Shown here: positions 34,611-45,793 of the stretch, piece by piece
How positions within the stretch are numbered: position 1 is the first letter of the stretch
Layout of the letters: each line of letters starts with the position of its first letter
Source: Paraburkholderia youngii
GTDB lineage: Bacteria > Pseudomonadota > Gammaproteobacteria > Burkholderiales > Burkholderiaceae
Direction of reading: 5' to 3'
Assembly (NCBI RefSeq): GCF_013366925.1
Contig: NZ_JAALDK010000001.1
Location: forward strand, 4,209,165 to 4,273,164
Length of the DNA: 64,000 bases
Notes under the pieces: model-generated
Told to the model about the DNA's origin: nothing
Databases searched by the model: none
Seen by the model: the letters and a program-made list of their open reading frames with translations, nothing else
Position numbers and translations under genes: made by a program

Positions 34611-35425
34611 AAACCCGTGTCATCACGGCGATCGTGCTGCTTGCAGTGTTCCTGCCTGTCACGCTGTTCGCGCCGGTCGGCGCGTTCGGCGCGCTGATCG
34701 CGTTCGTAGTCGTGTTCGCCGCGTGGGAGTGGGCGCGCCTGCTGAAGCTCGGCGGCGCGGGTCCGGTGCTGTACGCGCTCGTCGCGGCGCTCGGGCTCGT
34801 CACCAGCACACGGCTGGGCATTGGCACGGAGCATGCGCGGCCATTCTTCCAGGCGGCGGCGATTTTCTGGGTGATCGGCGGTCCTTTCGTGCTGCTGCGC
34901 AAGCCGGTGCTCGCGCAGGGCGCGTGGCGCGCCTTTCTGTTTCTTGCCGGCATCGTCGGTTTCATCGCGTGCTGGCATGCTCTCGTCGCCGCGCGCATGC
35001 TCGGTGTGCCGTTCGTTCTGTCGCTGCTGCTATTGGTATGGCTCGCCGATATCGGCGCATACTTCTCGGGGAAGGCGTTTGGCAAGCACAAGCTGGCACC
35101 CGCCATCAGTCCGGGTAAAACCTGGGAGGGCGCGATCGGCGGCTGGTTGCTGGTCATGATCGTCGCGGCGGTGGCGATCTTTTTGCACGCGTTCGAGCCG
35201 ACCCTGTATTCTGCGCTGCTGGCGCAACTGGGCGCGTTACGCACGGTGCTCGCGCTGACCCTGCTGGTGGTTTTCAGCGTGGTCGGTGATCTGTTCGAAT
35301 CGATGATGAAACGCCAGGCCGGCGTCAAAGACTCGAGCGGCCTGTTGCCGGGGCACGGCGGCGTGCTCGATCGCATCGACGCATTGTTGCCGGTGCTGCC
35401 GCTCGCGATGCTGCTGCTCGGCTAG
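34604..35425 (+). CDS. cdsA: Phosphatidate cytidylyltransferase
   Basis: A 273-residue inner-membrane enzyme with about eight helices that converts phosphatidic acid and CTP to CDP-diacylglycerol. The C-terminal CDP-transferase signature is present as [20 protein letters not shown] followed by [14 protein letters not shown]. The earlier [18 protein letters not shown] and SPGKTWEG are also typical. The ATG overlaps the uppS stop region by 7 bases, so translation is likely coupled. Confidence 0.96.
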   Translation: MLKTRVITAIVLLAVFLPVTLFAPVGAFGALIAFVVVFAAWEWARLLKLGGAGPVLYALVAALGLVTSTRLGIGTEHARPFFQAAAIFWVIGGPFVLLRKPVLAQGAWRAFLFLAGIVGFIACWHALVAARMLGVPFVLSLLLLVWLADIGAYFSGKAFGKHKLAPAISPGKTWEGAIGGWLLVMIVAAVAIFLHAFEPTLYSALLAQLGALRTVLALTLLVVFSVVGDLFESMMKRQAGVKDSSGLLPGHGGVLDRIDALLPVLPLAMLLLG

Positions 35426-35436
35426 AGAAAAGAGAT

Positions 35437-36642
35437 ATGCAAAAACGTCTGACATTGCTCGGTTCCACGGGCTCGATTGGAGACAGTACGCTCGACGTGG
35501 TCGCGCGCCATCCCGAGCGTTTTTCCATTTACGCGCTGAGCGCGCATCGCAACGGCGACAAGCTCGTCGAGCAATGCCTGCGCTTCGCGCCCGAAGTGGC
35601 GGTGGTCGGCGACGCCGACACGGCCGCGAAGGTCGCCGCGAAGCTGCGCGATGCGGGCAGCAAGACCGAGGTCACGTACGGGCCGCAGGCGCTCGTTGAC
35701 GTCGCGAAGAGCGAGGGCTGCGACACGGTGGTCGCGGCGATCGTCGGCGCAGCGGGGCTCGCGCCCAGCCTCGCCGCGGCGCGCTCCGGCAAACGCATTC
35801 TGCTCGCGAACAAGGAAGCGCTGGTGATGTCCGGCGCGATCTTCATGGACGCGGTGCACGACAACGGCGCGGTCCTGCTGCCGGTCGACAGCGAACACAA
35901 CGCGATTTTCCAATGCCTGCCGCGCGAAGCATCGCTGCATGGCGGCGTCTCGAAGATCATCCTGACCGCGTCGGGCGGCCCCTTCCGCACCCGCGAACCG
36001 GCCACGCTCGTCGACGTGACGCCTGACGAAGCCTGCAAGCATCCGAACTGGGTGATGGGCCGCAAGATCTCGGTCGACTCAGCGACGATGATGAACAAGG
36101 GCCTCGAAGTGATCGAGGCTCATTGGCTGTTCAATCTGCCCGGCGAGCGCATCGACGTGCTGATCCATCCGCAGAGCGTGATTCATTCGCTGGTGTCATA
36201 CGCAGACGGCTCGGTGCTCGCGCAGCTCGGCAACCCCGACATGCGCACGCCGATCGCGCACGCACTCGCGTTTCCGGATCGCGTCGATTCCGGCGTCGCG
36301 CAGCTCGATCTCGCGGAGATTGCGTCGCTGTCGTTCGAAAAACCCGACTACGCGCGCTTCCCGTGCCTCGCGCTCGCGATGAAGGCGCTGGCCGAAGGCG
36401 GTGTCGCGAGCGCGGCGTTGAACGCCGCCAACGAGATCGCGGTGGAGGCGTTCCTCGCGCGCCGCATCGGCTTCATGGCGATTGCGCAGGTGGTCGACTC
36501 GGTGCTGAACGCATTACCGAACCGCAGCGCGCACGCGCTCGACGACGTCATCGAAGCGGACGCCGCGGCGCGCCGTGCTGCTACCGAATTCATCGCGCGT
36601 CTGCCCGACGGCGTCCGTCGCACGGAACGCGCCGTCCAGTGA
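35437..36642 (+). CDS. dxr: 1-deoxy-D-xylulose 5-phosphate reductoisomerase
   Basis: A 401-residue NADPH enzyme of the MEP isoprenoid pathway. The nucleotide-binding GSTGSIG is at residues 9-15. Metal and substrate blocks follow as [15 protein letters not shown] and [23 protein letters not shown] cut short here at its key DSATM core. It begins 11 bp after cdsA. Together with uppS it links isoprenoid supply to carrier-lipid synthesis in one cluster. Confidence 0.97.
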   Translation: MQKRLTLLGSTGSIGDSTLDVVARHPERFSIYALSAHRNGDKLVEQCLRFAPEVAVVGDADTAAKVAAKLRDAGSKTEVTYGPQALVDVAKSEGCDTVVAAIVGAAGLAPSLAAARSGKRILLANKEALVMSGAIFMDAVHDNGAVLLPVDSEHNAIFQCLPREASLHGGVSKIILTASGGPFRTREPATLVDVTPDEACKHPNWVMGRKISVDSATMMNKGLEVIEAHWLFNLPGERIDVLIHPQSVIHSLVSYADGSVLAQLGNPDMRTPIAHALAFPDRVDSGVAQLDLAEIASLSFEKPDYARFPCLALAMKALAEGGVASAALNAANEIAVEAFLARRIGFMAIAQVVDSVLNALPNRSAHALDDVIEADAAARRAATEFIARLPDGVRRTERAVQ

Positions 36643-36649
36643 GGCGTTT

Positions 36650-38044
36650 ATGAATCTGCTGATCGAACTGCTCGCTTTCGCGGTTGCGATTGGCGTACTC
36701 GTGGTGGTCCACGAGTACGGGCACTACAGCGTCGCGCGTCTGTGCGGCGTGAAGGTGCTGCGTTTTTCGATTGGCTTCGGCAAGCCGCTGGTTCAGTGGG
36801 TCAGTCAGAAGACGGGCACCGAGTGGACGATTGCCGCGCTGCCGCTAGGCGGCTACGTGAAGATGCTCGACGAGCGCGAGGCCGGCCCCGGCTCGGTTGC
36901 CGACGCGGATCTGCCGCATGCGTTCAATCGCCAGTCGGTGTGGCGGCGCTTCGCGATCGTCGCGGCCGGTCCGGTCGCGAATTTCCTGCTTGCGATCGTG
37001 CTGTTCGCACTCGTGTTCGCCACTGGCGTGACCGAACCGGCGGCCGTGATCGCCACGCCCGCGCCGAATACACCCGCCGCGCTGGCGGGCTTCGAGGGCG
37101 GCGAGACGATCGTCGGTGTGCGCACCGGCCATAGCGACGAGACCGAGCCAGTGCGCTCGTGGTCGGATCTGCGCTGGAAGCTGCTCGGTGCCGCCTTCGA
37201 TCAGCAGCGCATCGTGCTCAGTGCAAAAGACGCACACGGCACCTCCGATTTTCCGATGGACCTGCGCGGCATCGGCGAGAAAGACGTCGACGACGATCTG
37301 ATGTCGCGCCTCGGCTTCGAGCCAGGTGGCGGCAAGCTGACGGTGGCCGGCGTACAGGCGGGCAGCGCCGCGCAGAAGGCGGGGCTCGTCGCGGGCGACC
37401 GGCTGCGCGCGATCAACGGTACGCCGACCGATAATGCCGCGGCCTTCATCGCCTTTGTAAAATCGCACGCCGGCGTGCCGGTCACGCTGCGGGTGGAGCG
37501 CGGCGGCCGCGGCGGACATACGGCGGGCGCGCTCGAAGAGATCACGATCGTGCCGCAACTGCAGCGCGATGCGGCGAGCGGGCAGCAGATCGGCCGCATC
37601 GGCGCAGAGCTGGCGACCCAGGTGCCGTCGATCGAAGTGCGCTACGGCCCGCTCGACAGCCTGCGCCTCGGCACGCGCCGCACGTGGGATCTCGCGGTGT
37701 ACTCGGTGCGGATGTTTGGCCGGATGATCGTCGGTGAGGCATCGCTGAAGAACCTGTCCGGTCCGGTGACGATCGCCGACTACGCGGGAAAGAGCGCACG
37801 TCTGGGTCCTTCCGCGTTTTTGTCGTTCCTGGCCCTTGTCAGCATTAGCCTTGGCGTGCTGAACCTGCTACCAATTCCGGTATTGGACGGGGGTCATCTG
37901 TTATATTATTTGGTTGAAGCTGTGACCGGTAAAGTTGTCTCTGATCGCTGGCAACTCGTTTTTCAGAGGGCGGGTCTTGCCTGCATCGTCGCGTTGTCGG
38001 CGATTGCGCTGTTCAACGATCTGGCTCGTTTAATCCATTTTTAA
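36650..38044 (+). CDS. rseP: RIP metalloprotease RseP (site-2 protease)
   Basis: A 464-residue inner-membrane zinc protease that cleaves RseA, releasing sigma E in the envelope stress response, and clears signal peptides. The active-site HEYGH is at residues 21-25 in the first helix, and the third catalytic residue lies in LLPIPVLDGGHLLYYL near the end. Two periplasmic PDZ domains lie between (for example VQAGSAAQKAGLVAGDRLRA). I start at MNLLIELLAF; a longer frame overlaps dxr. Next to bamA and skp, its envelope role fits. Confidence 0.96.
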   Translation: MNLLIELLAFAVAIGVLVVVHEYGHYSVARLCGVKVLRFSIGFGKPLVQWVSQKTGTEWTIAALPLGGYVKMLDEREAGPGSVADADLPHAFNRQSVWRRFAIVAAGPVANFLLAIVLFALVFATGVTEPAAVIATPAPNTPAALAGFEGGETIVGVRTGHSDETEPVRSWSDLRWKLLGAAFDQQRIVLSAKDAHGTSDFPMDLRGIGEKDVDDDLMSRLGFEPGGGKLTVAGVQAGSAAQKAGLVAGDRLRAINGTPTDNAAAFIAFVKSHAGVPVTLRVERGGRGGHTAGALEEITIVPQLQRDAASGQQIGRIGAELATQVPSIEVRYGPLDSLRLGTRRTWDLAVYSVRMFGRMIVGEASLKNLSGPVTIADYAGKSARLGPSAFLSFLALVSISLGVLNLLPIPVLDGGHLLYYLVEAVTGKVVSDRWQLVFQRAGLACIVALSAIALFNDLARLIHF

Positions 38045-38111
38045 AGTGTCCGGCGGCGTTCTCGAGGGCGGCCGCCAGGCCTGATGCAGCTATACACACT
38101 GGGGAAGCACG

Positions 38112-40424
38112 TTGTTCAAACCTCATCGCTTTGGTCCAAAGACGGTTATAGCCGCGGCGTTCGCCGCGCATGGGCTGGTTGCTCATGCAACGACGCCCTT
38201 CGTGGTGCAAGACATTCGCATTGAGGGATTGCAACGCGTCGAACCGGGTACGGTGTTCGCGTACCTGCCCATCAAACAAGGCGATACCTTTTCCGACGAC
38301 AAGGCTTCTGAAGCGATTCGCGCGCTGTACGCGACGGGCTTCTTCAACGACGTCAAGATCGCAACCGAAGGCAACGTGGTGGTGGTGCAGGTGCAGGAGC
38401 GCCCGGCCATCGGCACGATCGACTTCGCCGGCATCCACGAGTTCGAAAAGGACAACCTGATCAAGGCGCTGCGCGCGGTCGGGCTGTCGCAAGGCCGCTA
38501 CTTCGACAAGGCGCTGGTTGACAAGGCCGAGCAGGAACTGAAGCGCCAGTACCTGACGCGCGGTTTCTACGCGGCCGAAGTCACCACGACGATCACGCCG
38601 ATCGACCGCAACCGCGTCGGCATCCTGTTTTCGGTGGCCGAAGGTCCGAGCGCGAAGATCCGCCAGATCAACTTCATCGGCAACAAGACCTTCAGCACCG
38701 GCACGCTGCGCGACGAAATGCAGTTGTCCACGCCGAACTGGTTCTCGTGGTACACCAAGAACGACCTGTACGCGAAAGACAAGCTCACCGGCGACCTCGA
38801 GAACCTTCGCTCGTTCTACCTGAATCGCGGCTTCCTCGAGTTCAGCATCGAATCGACCCAGGTGTCGATCTCGCCGGACAAGAAGGACATGTACCTGACC
38901 ATCACGCTGCATGAAGGCCAGCCGTACACGATTTCGAACATCCGCCTCGCCGGCAATCTGCTCGACCGCGAAGCGGAGCTGAAGAAGCTCATCAAGATCA
39001 AGCCGGGCGACCGCTTCTCGGCCGAAAAGCTGCAAGCCACCACGAAGGCGATCGTCGACAAGCTCGGCGAATACGGTTACGCGTTCGCGACCGTCAATGC
39101 CCAGCCGCAGATCGACCAGAACAACCACACGGTGGACCTGACGCTGCAGGTCGACCCGAGCCGTCGCGTGTACGTGCGCCGCATCAACGTGGTCGGCAAC
39201 ACGCGCACGCGCGACGAAGTGGTGCGCCGCGAAATGCGCCAGCTCGAAAGCTCGTGGTTCGATTCGAACCGCCTCTCGCTGTCGAAGGACCGCATCAATC
39301 GTCTCGGCTACTTCACCGACGTCGACGTGACCACGGTGCCGGTCGAAGGCACGCCCGACCAGGTCGACATCGACGTGAAGGTCGCCGAAAAGCCGACCGG
39401 CGCGATTACGCTCGGTGCAGGTTTCTCGTCGACGGACAAGGTGGTGCTGTCGGCGGGTATCTCGCAGGACAACGTGTTCGGCTCCGGCACGAGCCTCGCG
39501 GTGAACATCAATACCGCGAAGACGTACCGTACGCTGACGGTCACGCAGGTCGACCCGTACTTCACGGTTGACGGCATCAAGCGGATCACCGACGTCTACT
39601 ACCGTACGTACCAGCCGCTGTACTACTCGACCGATTCGAGCTTCAAGATCGTCACGATGGGCGGCGACCTGAAGTTCGGCATTCCGTTCTCCGAAGTCGA
39701 TACCGTGTACTTCGGCGCGGGCTTCGAACAGAACCAGCTGGACGTCGATGCAAATACCCCGGCTTCGTATAAGCAATACGTGAATGACTTCGGCCGGGTG
39801 TCGAACAACGTGCCGCTTACGATTGGCTGGTCGCGCGATGCGCGCGACAGCGCGCTCGTGCCAAGCCGCGGCTACTTCACGCAGGCGAACGCAGAATACG
39901 GCACGCCGATCGGCGGTACCCAGTATTACAAGGCCGACATCAACGCGCAGTACTATTACTCGTTTGCGCGCGGCTTTGTGCTGGGCTTCAACTTCCAGGG
40001 CGGCTATGGTAACGGCCTTGCTGGCAAGCCTTATCCTATCTTCAAGAACTATTACGCGGGCGGTATCGGTTCGGTGCGTGGTTACGAGCCGAGCTCACTG
40101 GGTCCGCGTGACAAAACGACCGGCGACCCGATCGGCGGCTCGAAGCTGCTGGTGGGCAATATCGAGTTGACGTTCCCGCTGCCCGGGACCGGTTATGACC
40201 GGACGCTGCGTGTGTTCACCTTCCTGGACGCTGGTAACGTCTGGGCGGACGCGAGCACGGCAGCTACGTCGACTGGCGCGAACGGTCTGCGTTACGGCTA
40301 CGGTGTGGGTCTCGCGTGGATCTCGCCGATCGGCCCGCTCAAGTTGAGCCTTGGCTTCCCGCTCACGAAGCACACGGGCGACCAGTATCAGAAGTTCCAG
40401 TTCCAGATCGGGACCGCGTTCTGA
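38112..40424 (+). CDS. bamA: Outer membrane protein assembly factor BamA
   Basis: A 770-residue outer-membrane insertase. A signal peptide (cleavage likely after residue 26, AHA) is followed by five POTRA domains (about 29-430) and a 16-strand barrel ending in phenylalanine (FQIGTAF). The barrel shows the conserved GSVRGYEPSSLGPRD (the RGF/Y loop) and GGSKLLVGNIELTFPLPG. The start is a TTG at 38112 with GGGGAAG (38101-38107) upstream; no ATG is available before the signal peptide. It lies 67 bp after rseP. Confidence 0.97.
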   Translation: MFKPHRFGPKTVIAAAFAAHGLVAHATTPFVVQDIRIEGLQRVEPGTVFAYLPIKQGDTFSDDKASEAIRALYATGFFNDVKIATEGNVVVVQVQERPAIGTIDFAGIHEFEKDNLIKALRAVGLSQGRYFDKALVDKAEQELKRQYLTRGFYAAEVTTTITPIDRNRVGILFSVAEGPSAKIRQINFIGNKTFSTGTLRDEMQLSTPNWFSWYTKNDLYAKDKLTGDLENLRSFYLNRGFLEFSIESTQVSISPDKKDMYLTITLHEGQPYTISNIRLAGNLLDREAELKKLIKIKPGDRFSAEKLQATTKAIVDKLGEYGYAFATVNAQPQIDQNNHTVDLTLQVDPSRRVYVRRINVVGNTRTRDEVVRREMRQLESSWFDSNRLSLSKDRINRLGYFTDVDVTTVPVEGTPDQVDIDVKVAEKPTGAITLGAGFSSTDKVVLSAGISQDNVFGSGTSLAVNINTAKTYRTLTVTQVDPYFTVDGIKRITDVYYRTYQPLYYSTDSSFKIVTMGGDLKFGIPFSEVDTVYFGAGFEQNQLDVDANTPASYKQYVNDFGRVSNNVPLTIGWSRDARDSALVPSRGYFTQANAEYGTPIGGTQYYKADINAQYYYSFARGFVLGFNFQGGYGNGLAGKPYPIFKNYYAGGIGSVRGYEPSSLGPRDKTTGDPIGGSKLLVGNIELTFPLPGTGYDRTLRVFTFLDAGNVWADASTAATSTGANGLRYGYGVGLAWISPIGPLKLSLGFPLTKHTGDQYQKFQFQIGTAF

Positions 40425-40428
40425 TTGG

Positions 40429-40478
40429 GCGGCGGGCGCTCCCGGCGGCCGGCTGCGGCGGCGGGCGCTCCCGGCGGC
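40429..40478 (+). repeat. 21-bp direct repeat in the bamA-skp spacer
   Basis: The same 21 bases (GCGGCGGGCGCTCCCGGCGG plus C) occur at 40429-40449 and 40458-40478, a 29-bp period. Each copy contains a small CGGG...CCCG inverted repeat. It fills most of the gap between the two genes. Confidence 0.85.
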
Positions 40479-40513
40479 GAGCCCGGCCAAACTACAGTAT
40501 CGAGAGGATGACT

Positions 40514-41035
40514 TTGCTAACCGGTATGTTTTCGAAACGTGTAGCGTGCGCATTGGCGCTGGCAATGACCCTCGGGGTCGGCATGGCGCACGCGCAGGAG
40601 GCGAGAATCGCCGCGGTGAATTCCGACCGCATCCTGCGCGAATCGGCTGCGGCGAAAGCCGCGCAGCTGAAGCTCGAGGCCGAATTCGCGAAGCGGGACA
40701 AAGATCTCGCCGACATGGCGCAAAAGCTCAAGTCGATGTCCGATGCACTCGACAAGAATGGCGCGACAATGTCGGCGACCGATCGCGCGCAGAAGCAGCG
40801 CGACCTGTCGCAGCTCGACTCGGACTTCCAGCGCAAGCAGCGTGAGTTCCGCGAAGACCTGAACCAGCGCCGCAACGAGGAACTCGCGGCGGTGCTCGAT
40901 CGCGCGAACAAGGTCATCAAGCAGATCGCCGAAACGCAGCACTACGATCTGATCGTGCAGGAAGCGGTGTATGTGAGCCCGCGCATCGATATCACCGATC
41001 AGGTGCTGAAGGCACTGGCGGCATCGGGCAACTAA
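40514..41035 (+). CDS. skp: Periplasmic chaperone Skp/OmpH
   Basis: A 173-residue trimeric 'jellyfish' chaperone that carries unfolded outer-membrane proteins to BamA. A signal peptide with cleavage near AHAQE precedes a beta core ([15 protein letters not shown]) and long charged coiled-coil tentacles. GAGAGG ends at 40507; this places a TTG at 40514 at ideal spacing of 6. An ATG at 40508 touches the site and one at 40526 is 18 bases away, so either could instead be annotated. The neighbour bamA supports the role. Confidence 0.92.
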   Translation: MLTGMFSKRVACALALAMTLGVGMAHAQEARIAAVNSDRILRESAAAKAAQLKLEAEFAKRDKDLADMAQKLKSMSDALDKNGATMSATDRAQKQRDLSQLDSDFQRKQREFREDLNQRRNEELAAVLDRANKVIKQIAETQHYDLIVQEAVYVSPRIDITDQVLKALAASGN

Positions 41036-41120
41036 GGGCAACCGAGGGCGGCGCACGGTCGCCCCGCGCGCGTTGGCGCGCGCCCTCGCAATGATTGAAC
41101 AGGTTGGAGACAGGATAGGC

Positions 41121-42233
41121 ATGGCATTTAAGCTCGAGGACATCGTCCAGCGGTTCGGCGGTGAGGTTGTCGGTAACGGGTCGCAGCGCGTGAGCAGTCT
41201 CGCGCCGCTCGACCAGGCAGGCCCGGACCAGTTGGCGTTCCTCGCCAATCCGAAATATCTGTCGCAAGTCGAAACGACCCGCGCCGGCGCGGTGCTGATC
41301 AATGCCGGCGACCTCGCGAAGCTCGCTTCACGCGAAGGTCGAAACTTCATCGTCACGCCGAATCCCTACGCTTACTTCGCGCGCATCGCGCAAACCTTTA
41401 TCGAGCTCGCCGCGCCTAAGCCCGTCCCCGGCGTGCATCCGAGCGCAACCATCGATCCTTCCGCGCAGGTCGCCGCGAGCGCGGTGATCGGTCCGCGTGT
41501 GACCGTGGAAGCGGGCGCGGTGATCGGCGAGCATGCGCGGCTCGACGCCAACGTCGTGATCGGCCGCGGCACGCGTGTCGGCGCGAACGCGCATCTGTAT
41601 CCGAACGTGACCGTGTACCACGGCTGCAAGCTCGGCGAGCGCGTGATCGTGCACGCGGGCGCGGTGATCGGCTCGGACGGCTTCGGCTTCGCGCCCGACT
41701 TCGTCGGCGAGGGCGACGCGCGCACCGGCAGCTGGGTGAAGATTCCGCAGGTCGGAGGCGTGTCGATCGCGAACGACGTCGAGATCGGCGCGAACACTAC
41801 GATCGACCGCGGCGCGATGGCCGACACGATCATCGAGGAGTGCGTGAAGATCGACAACCTCGTGCAGATCGGCCACAACTGCAAGGTCGGCGCCTACACG
41901 GTGATCGCGGGCTGTGCGGGCATCGCGGGCAGCACGACCATCGGGCGTCACTGCATGATCGGCGGCGCGGTCGGCATTGCCGGACACGTGACGCTCGCCG
42001 ATCACGTGATCGTCACCGCGAAGTCGGGCGTGTCGAAATCGCTGCTGAAACCCGGCATGTATACGAGTGCGTTCCCGGCCGTGAACCACGCGGACTGGAA
42101 CAAGAGCGCCGCGCTGCTGCGCAATATCGACAAGCTTCGCGATCGCATCAAGGCGCTGGAGAGCGCCGCCGCCGACAAGGCCGGCAGTGCCACTGACGGC
42201 GCCGCAGGTCAACCCGCAGGCAACAAGATCTGA
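41121..42233 (+). CDS. lpxD: UDP-3-O-(3-hydroxymyristoyl)glucosamine N-acyltransferase
   Basis: A 370-residue left-handed beta-helix acyltransferase, third step of lipid A synthesis. The N-terminal uridine-binding domain begins [20 protein letters not shown]. Hexapeptide repeats run from about 105 to 330, including [20 protein letters not shown] with the catalytic His. The C-terminal helix has an Ala/Gly-rich tail. The ATG at 41121 is preceded by AGGAT. It lies 85 bp after skp. Confidence 0.96.
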   Translation: MAFKLEDIVQRFGGEVVGNGSQRVSSLAPLDQAGPDQLAFLANPKYLSQVETTRAGAVLINAGDLAKLASREGRNFIVTPNPYAYFARIAQTFIELAAPKPVPGVHPSATIDPSAQVAASAVIGPRVTVEAGAVIGEHARLDANVVIGRGTRVGANAHLYPNVTVYHGCKLGERVIVHAGAVIGSDGFGFAPDFVGEGDARTGSWVKIPQVGGVSIANDVEIGANTTIDRGAMADTIIEECVKIDNLVQIGHNCKVGAYTVIAGCAGIAGSTTIGRHCMIGGAVGIAGHVTLADHVIVTAKSGVSKSLLKPGMYTSAFPAVNHADWNKSAALLRNIDKLRDRIKALESAAADKAGSATDGAAGQPAGNKI

Positions 42234-42418
42234 CAGTTATCCCGGCGACCCACCGGCACCGCGTAAAATAGTGGTCGAGCATCATGAAGCAAAGCCGGTG
42301 GCCGTGACCGGGTGGCACGGCCACCGGTCAATCAAGGCACCGGTCGCGCGCGTTTTCAACCCACCTGCACCAGCATCCGCAGTCATCATCGCGCAGTCAA
42401 TGCGTGAGCAGAAACACC

Positions 42419-42883
42419 ATGAGCACCGAAAAAATCAATCTCGACATTCATAAGATTCTCACGCTGCTGCCGCATCGTTATCCGTTCCTGCTGGTCGACC
42501 GGGTGCTCGAACTCGAACCGCACAAGAGCATCAAAGCGTTGAAGAACGTGTCGATCAATGAGCCGTATTTCCAGGGACATTTCCCGACGCGGCCGGTGAT
42601 GCCAGGCGTGCTGATCCTCGAAGCGCTCGCGCAGACCGCGGCGCTGCTGACGTTCTCGGAAGAGCCGAGCGATCCGTCGAACACGCTGTACCTGTTCGTC
42701 GGCATCGACAACGCGCGCTTCAAGCGCGTGGTGGAACCGGGCGATCAGCTGATCCTGAACTGCACGTTCGAGCGTCACATGCGCGGCATCTGGAAGTTCA
42801 AGGCGCGCGCCGAAGTGGATGGCGTCGTCGCGGCGGAAGCCGATCTGATGTGCGCGGTGCGCCACACGGACAAAGACGCGTAA
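42419..42883 (+). CDS. fabZ: 3-hydroxyacyl-[ACP] dehydratase FabZ
   Basis: A 154-residue hot-dog-fold dehydratase of fatty-acid elongation. It has [14 protein letters not shown] and the active-site helix [20 protein letters not shown] with the catalytic His and Glu. It draws on the same 3-hydroxyacyl-ACP pool as LpxA and LpxD, whose genes flank it, so its level balances phospholipid against lipid A. The start [10 protein letters not shown] fits the family. Confidence 0.97.
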   Translation: MSTEKINLDIHKILTLLPHRYPFLLVDRVLELEPHKSIKALKNVSINEPYFQGHFPTRPVMPGVLILEALAQTAALLTFSEEPSDPSNTLYLFVGIDNARFKRVVEPGDQLILNCTFERHMRGIWKFKARAEVDGVVAAEADLMCAVRHTDKDA

Positions 42884-42980
42884 AGCTGGCGTCCGGGCAG
42901 GTCGCGGCGTGGCACGGCAGGTGCGCGGCCCCGGCGGCAAGGCCATCCACACAACGCAACAGAATCAGAAGCGAGGACGC

Positions 42981-43769
42981 ATGAGCAGGATCCATCCCAC
43001 CGCGATCATCGAAGCGGGAGCGCAGCTCGACGAATCCGTCGAAGTCGGGCCCTATGCGGTGATCGGCGCACATGTGACGATCGGTGCGCGCAGCACGGTC
43101 GGCTCGCACAGCGTGATCGAAGGCTATACCACGATTGGCGAAGACAACCGCATCGGCCATTACGCATCGGTCGGCGGCCGTCCGCAAGACATGAAGTACC
43201 GGGACGAGCCGACCAGGCTCGTGATCGGCAACCGCAACACGATCCGCGAATTCACGACGATCCACACCGGCACGGTGCAGGATGCGGGCGTCACCACGCT
43301 TGGCGACGACAACTGGATCATGGCCTACGTGCACATCGGTCACGACTGCCACGTCGGCAGCAACGTGATCCTGTCGAGCAACGCGCAAATGGCCGGCCAT
43401 GTGACGATCGGCGACCACGCGATCATCGGCGGCATGTCCGGCGTGCATCAGTTCGTGCGCATCGGCGCGCATGCGATGCTCGGCGGGGCGTCGGCGCTCG
43501 TGCAGGACGTGCCGCCCTATGTGATCGCCGCGGGCAACAAGGCCGAGCCGCACGGCATCAACGTCGAAGGGCTGCGCCGCCGCGGTTTCTCGGCTGACGC
43601 GATCTCGGTGCTGCGCTCCGCATATCGCGTGCTGTACAAGAACGGCCTGTCGCTCGAAGAAGCGAAGGTGCAATTGAAGGAACTCGGTTCGGCCGGCGGT
43701 GACGGCGACGCCCCGGTGCAGACGCTGCTCGCGTTCGTCGAAGCGTCGCAGCGCGGCATCATCCGCTAA
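42981..43769 (+). CDS. lpxA: UDP-N-acetylglucosamine acyltransferase
   Basis: A 262-residue trimeric beta-helix enzyme that transfers 3-hydroxyacyl from ACP to UDP-GlcNAc, the first step of lipid A synthesis. It begins [20 protein letters not shown] with hexapeptide repeats, the active-site His in [20 protein letters not shown], and a C-terminal helical domain. GAGG sits 6-9 bases before the ATG at 42981. lpxB follows after 3 bp. Confidence 0.97.
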   Translation: MSRIHPTAIIEAGAQLDESVEVGPYAVIGAHVTIGARSTVGSHSVIEGYTTIGEDNRIGHYASVGGRPQDMKYRDEPTRLVIGNRNTIREFTTIHTGTVQDAGVTTLGDDNWIMAYVHIGHDCHVGSNVILSSNAQMAGHVTIGDHAIIGGMSGVHQFVRIGAHAMLGGASALVQDVPPYVIAAGNKAEPHGINVEGLRRRGFSADAISVLRSAYRVLYKNGLSLEEAKVQLKELGSAGGDGDAPVQTLLAFVEASQRGIIR

Positions 43770-43772
43770 CCG

Positions 43773-44942
43773 ATGACGTTGCAACCCAGTCCGCCGCGCA
43801 TCGCGATGGTGGCCGGCGAGCCGTCCGGCGACCTGCTCGCCGCGTCGCTGCTCGACGGTCTCGCCAGCCGGCTGCCGGCCGCCACGCAGTACTACGGCAT
43901 CGGCGGTCCGCGCATGATCGCCACCGGCTTCGACGCCCACTGGCCGATGGAAAAGCTGACGGTGCGCGGCTATGTCGAAGCACTGCGGCACATCCCCGAA
44001 ATCCTCGGTATCCGCAACGAGCTCAAGCGTCAGCTGCTTGCCGAGCCGCCGTCCGTGTTCGTCGGCGTCGACGCGCCCGACTTCAACTTCGGGCTCGAGC
44101 ATGCGCTGCGCGACGCCGGCATTCCGACCGTGCACTTCGTTTGCCCGTCCATCTGGGCGTGGCGTGGCGGGCGCATCAAGAAGATCGCCAAGGCGGTCGA
44201 CCATATGATGTGCGTGTTCCCGTTCGAAACCGCGCTGCTCGAAAAGGCGGGCGTCGCGGCGTCGTACGTCGGGCATCCGCTGGCCGATCAGATCCCGCTC
44301 GAACCCGACACGCTCGGCGCGCGCCGCGCGCTCGGTCTGGCGGAAGGCGGGCCGGTGATCGCGGTGCTGCCGGGCAGCCGGCGCTCCGAGATCGACCTGA
44401 TCGGCCCGACGTTCTTCGCGGCGATGGAGATGATGCAGCACCAGGAGCCCAGCGTGCGCTTCGTGATGCCGGCGGCGACGCCCGCGTTGCGCGCGCTCCT
44501 GCAGCCGCTCGTCGATGCGCACCCGGGCCTCGCGCTGACCATCATCGACGGCCAGTCGCAACTCGCGATGACCGCCGCCGACGCGATTCTCGTGAAGAGC
44601 GGCACCGTCACGCTGGAAGCCGCGCTGTTGAAAAAGCCGATGGTGATTTCGTACAAGGTGCCCTGGCTGACCGGTCAGATCATGCGCCGCCAGGGCTATC
44701 TGCCGTACGTCGGCCTGCCGAACATTCTAGCCGGGCGTTTCGTGGTGCCGGAGATCCTGCAGCACTTCGCGACGCCGCAGGCGCTCGCCGAGGCGACGCT
44801 GAAACAGTTGCGCGACGAAGCGAACCGGCGCACGCTGAAGGAAATCTTCACGGAGATGCACCACGTGCTCAAGCAGAACACCGCGCAGCGCGCGGCCGAA
44901 GTCGTGGCGAGCGTCGTCGAGCAACGGGCGGGGCGACCATGA
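43773..44942 (+). CDS. lpxB: Lipid A disaccharide synthase
   Basis: A 389-residue peripheral membrane glycosyltransferase (GT-B fold, family GT19) that joins UDP-diacylglucosamine and lipid X. The N-terminal [17 protein letters not shown] and the [18 protein letters not shown] block are diagnostic; [12 protein letters not shown] and [20 protein letters not shown] lie in the C-terminal domain. Its stop overlaps the rnhB start by 4 bases (ATGA). Confidence 0.97.
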   Translation: MTLQPSPPRIAMVAGEPSGDLLAASLLDGLASRLPAATQYYGIGGPRMIATGFDAHWPMEKLTVRGYVEALRHIPEILGIRNELKRQLLAEPPSVFVGVDAPDFNFGLEHALRDAGIPTVHFVCPSIWAWRGGRIKKIAKAVDHMMCVFPFETALLEKAGVAASYVGHPLADQIPLEPDTLGARRALGLAEGGPVIAVLPGSRRSEIDLIGPTFFAAMEMMQHQEPSVRFVMPAATPALRALLQPLVDAHPGLALTIIDGQSQLAMTAADAILVKSGTVTLEAALLKKPMVISYKVPWLTGQIMRRQGYLPYVGLPNILAGRFVVPEILQHFATPQALAEATLKQLRDEANRRTLKEIFTEMHHVLKQNTAQRAAEVVASVVEQRAGRP

Positions 44943-45688
44943 ACCCCCCGCGCGCGCCTCGCCGCAAGACCGCGGCCGCCGTTCGGGTGGTCGCGCAAGC
45001 CGGCCTGAACTTCGAGAGCGCCGACGACATCGTCTGCGGCGTCGACGAAGCAGGGCGCGGACCGCTGGCCGGACCGGTCGTCGCGGCGGCGGTGATTTTC
45101 GATCCCACCAAACCGATGATCCGCGGCCTCGACGATTCGAAGGCGCTCACCGCACTCAAGCGTGAAGCGCTGTACGACAAGATCGTCGATCGCGCGCTCG
45201 CGTATTGCATCGCATCGGCGACGGTCGAGGAAATTGATTCGCTGAACATCCTGCACGCCACCATGCTCGCGATGAAGCGCGCGGTCGAGGGCCTGTCGGT
45301 CGTGCCGACGCTCGTGAAGGTCGACGGCAACCGTTGCCCGACGCTCAGCATCCGTAGCGAGGCGGTGATCGGCGGCGACGCGCTCGTGAAGAGCATTTCG
45401 GCGGCGTCGATTCTCGCGAAGGTCGCGCGCGACCGCATGCTGCTCGAACTGCACGAGGCGTATCCCGTGTATGGCTTCGACGCGCATGCCGGCTACGGCA
45501 CGCCGCAGCATCTCGCGGCGCTGCGCGACCATGGGCCGTGCGAGCATCATCGGCGCTCGTTCGCGCCGGTGCGCGAAGCGCATGTGCGGTTCGGCACAGG
45601 CGTGCCGTTGCCATCGGCGGACGCCGTCATCGTGGCCGACGCGCTGCTGCTCGACGACGATGTATTCGGCGACGCCGGCCTCGCGTGA
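44939..45688 (+). CDS. rnhB: Ribonuclease HII
   Basis: A 249-residue RNase HII that removes ribonucleotides and RNA-DNA hybrids. The active site is visible as [20 protein letters not shown], then the Lys/Asp block GLDDSKAL and the Asp in VDGN. It has an N-terminal extension of about 35 residues before the catalytic core. The ATGA overlap with lpxB marks it as the end of the lipid A cluster; lpxB-rnhB is widely conserved. Confidence 0.95.
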   Translation: MNPPRAPRRKTAAAVRVVAQAGLNFESADDIVCGVDEAGRGPLAGPVVAAAVIFDPTKPMIRGLDDSKALTALKREALYDKIVDRALAYCIASATVEEIDSLNILHATMLAMKRAVEGLSVVPTLVKVDGNRCPTLSIRSEAVIGGDALVKSISAASILAKVARDRMLLELHEAYPVYGFDAHAGYGTPQHLAALRDHGPCEHHRRSFAPVREAHVRFGTGVPLPSADAVIVADALLLDDDVFGDAGLA

Positions 45689-45793
45689 CTGACCGCATCC
45701 GCACGGCTCGAACGCGGTCCGCGCTCGAGCGCCGCTGATTTGCCACTGATTCGTCGCCGCTCCCATTTCCATTTCTTACCGCCTTCGCTGCCT

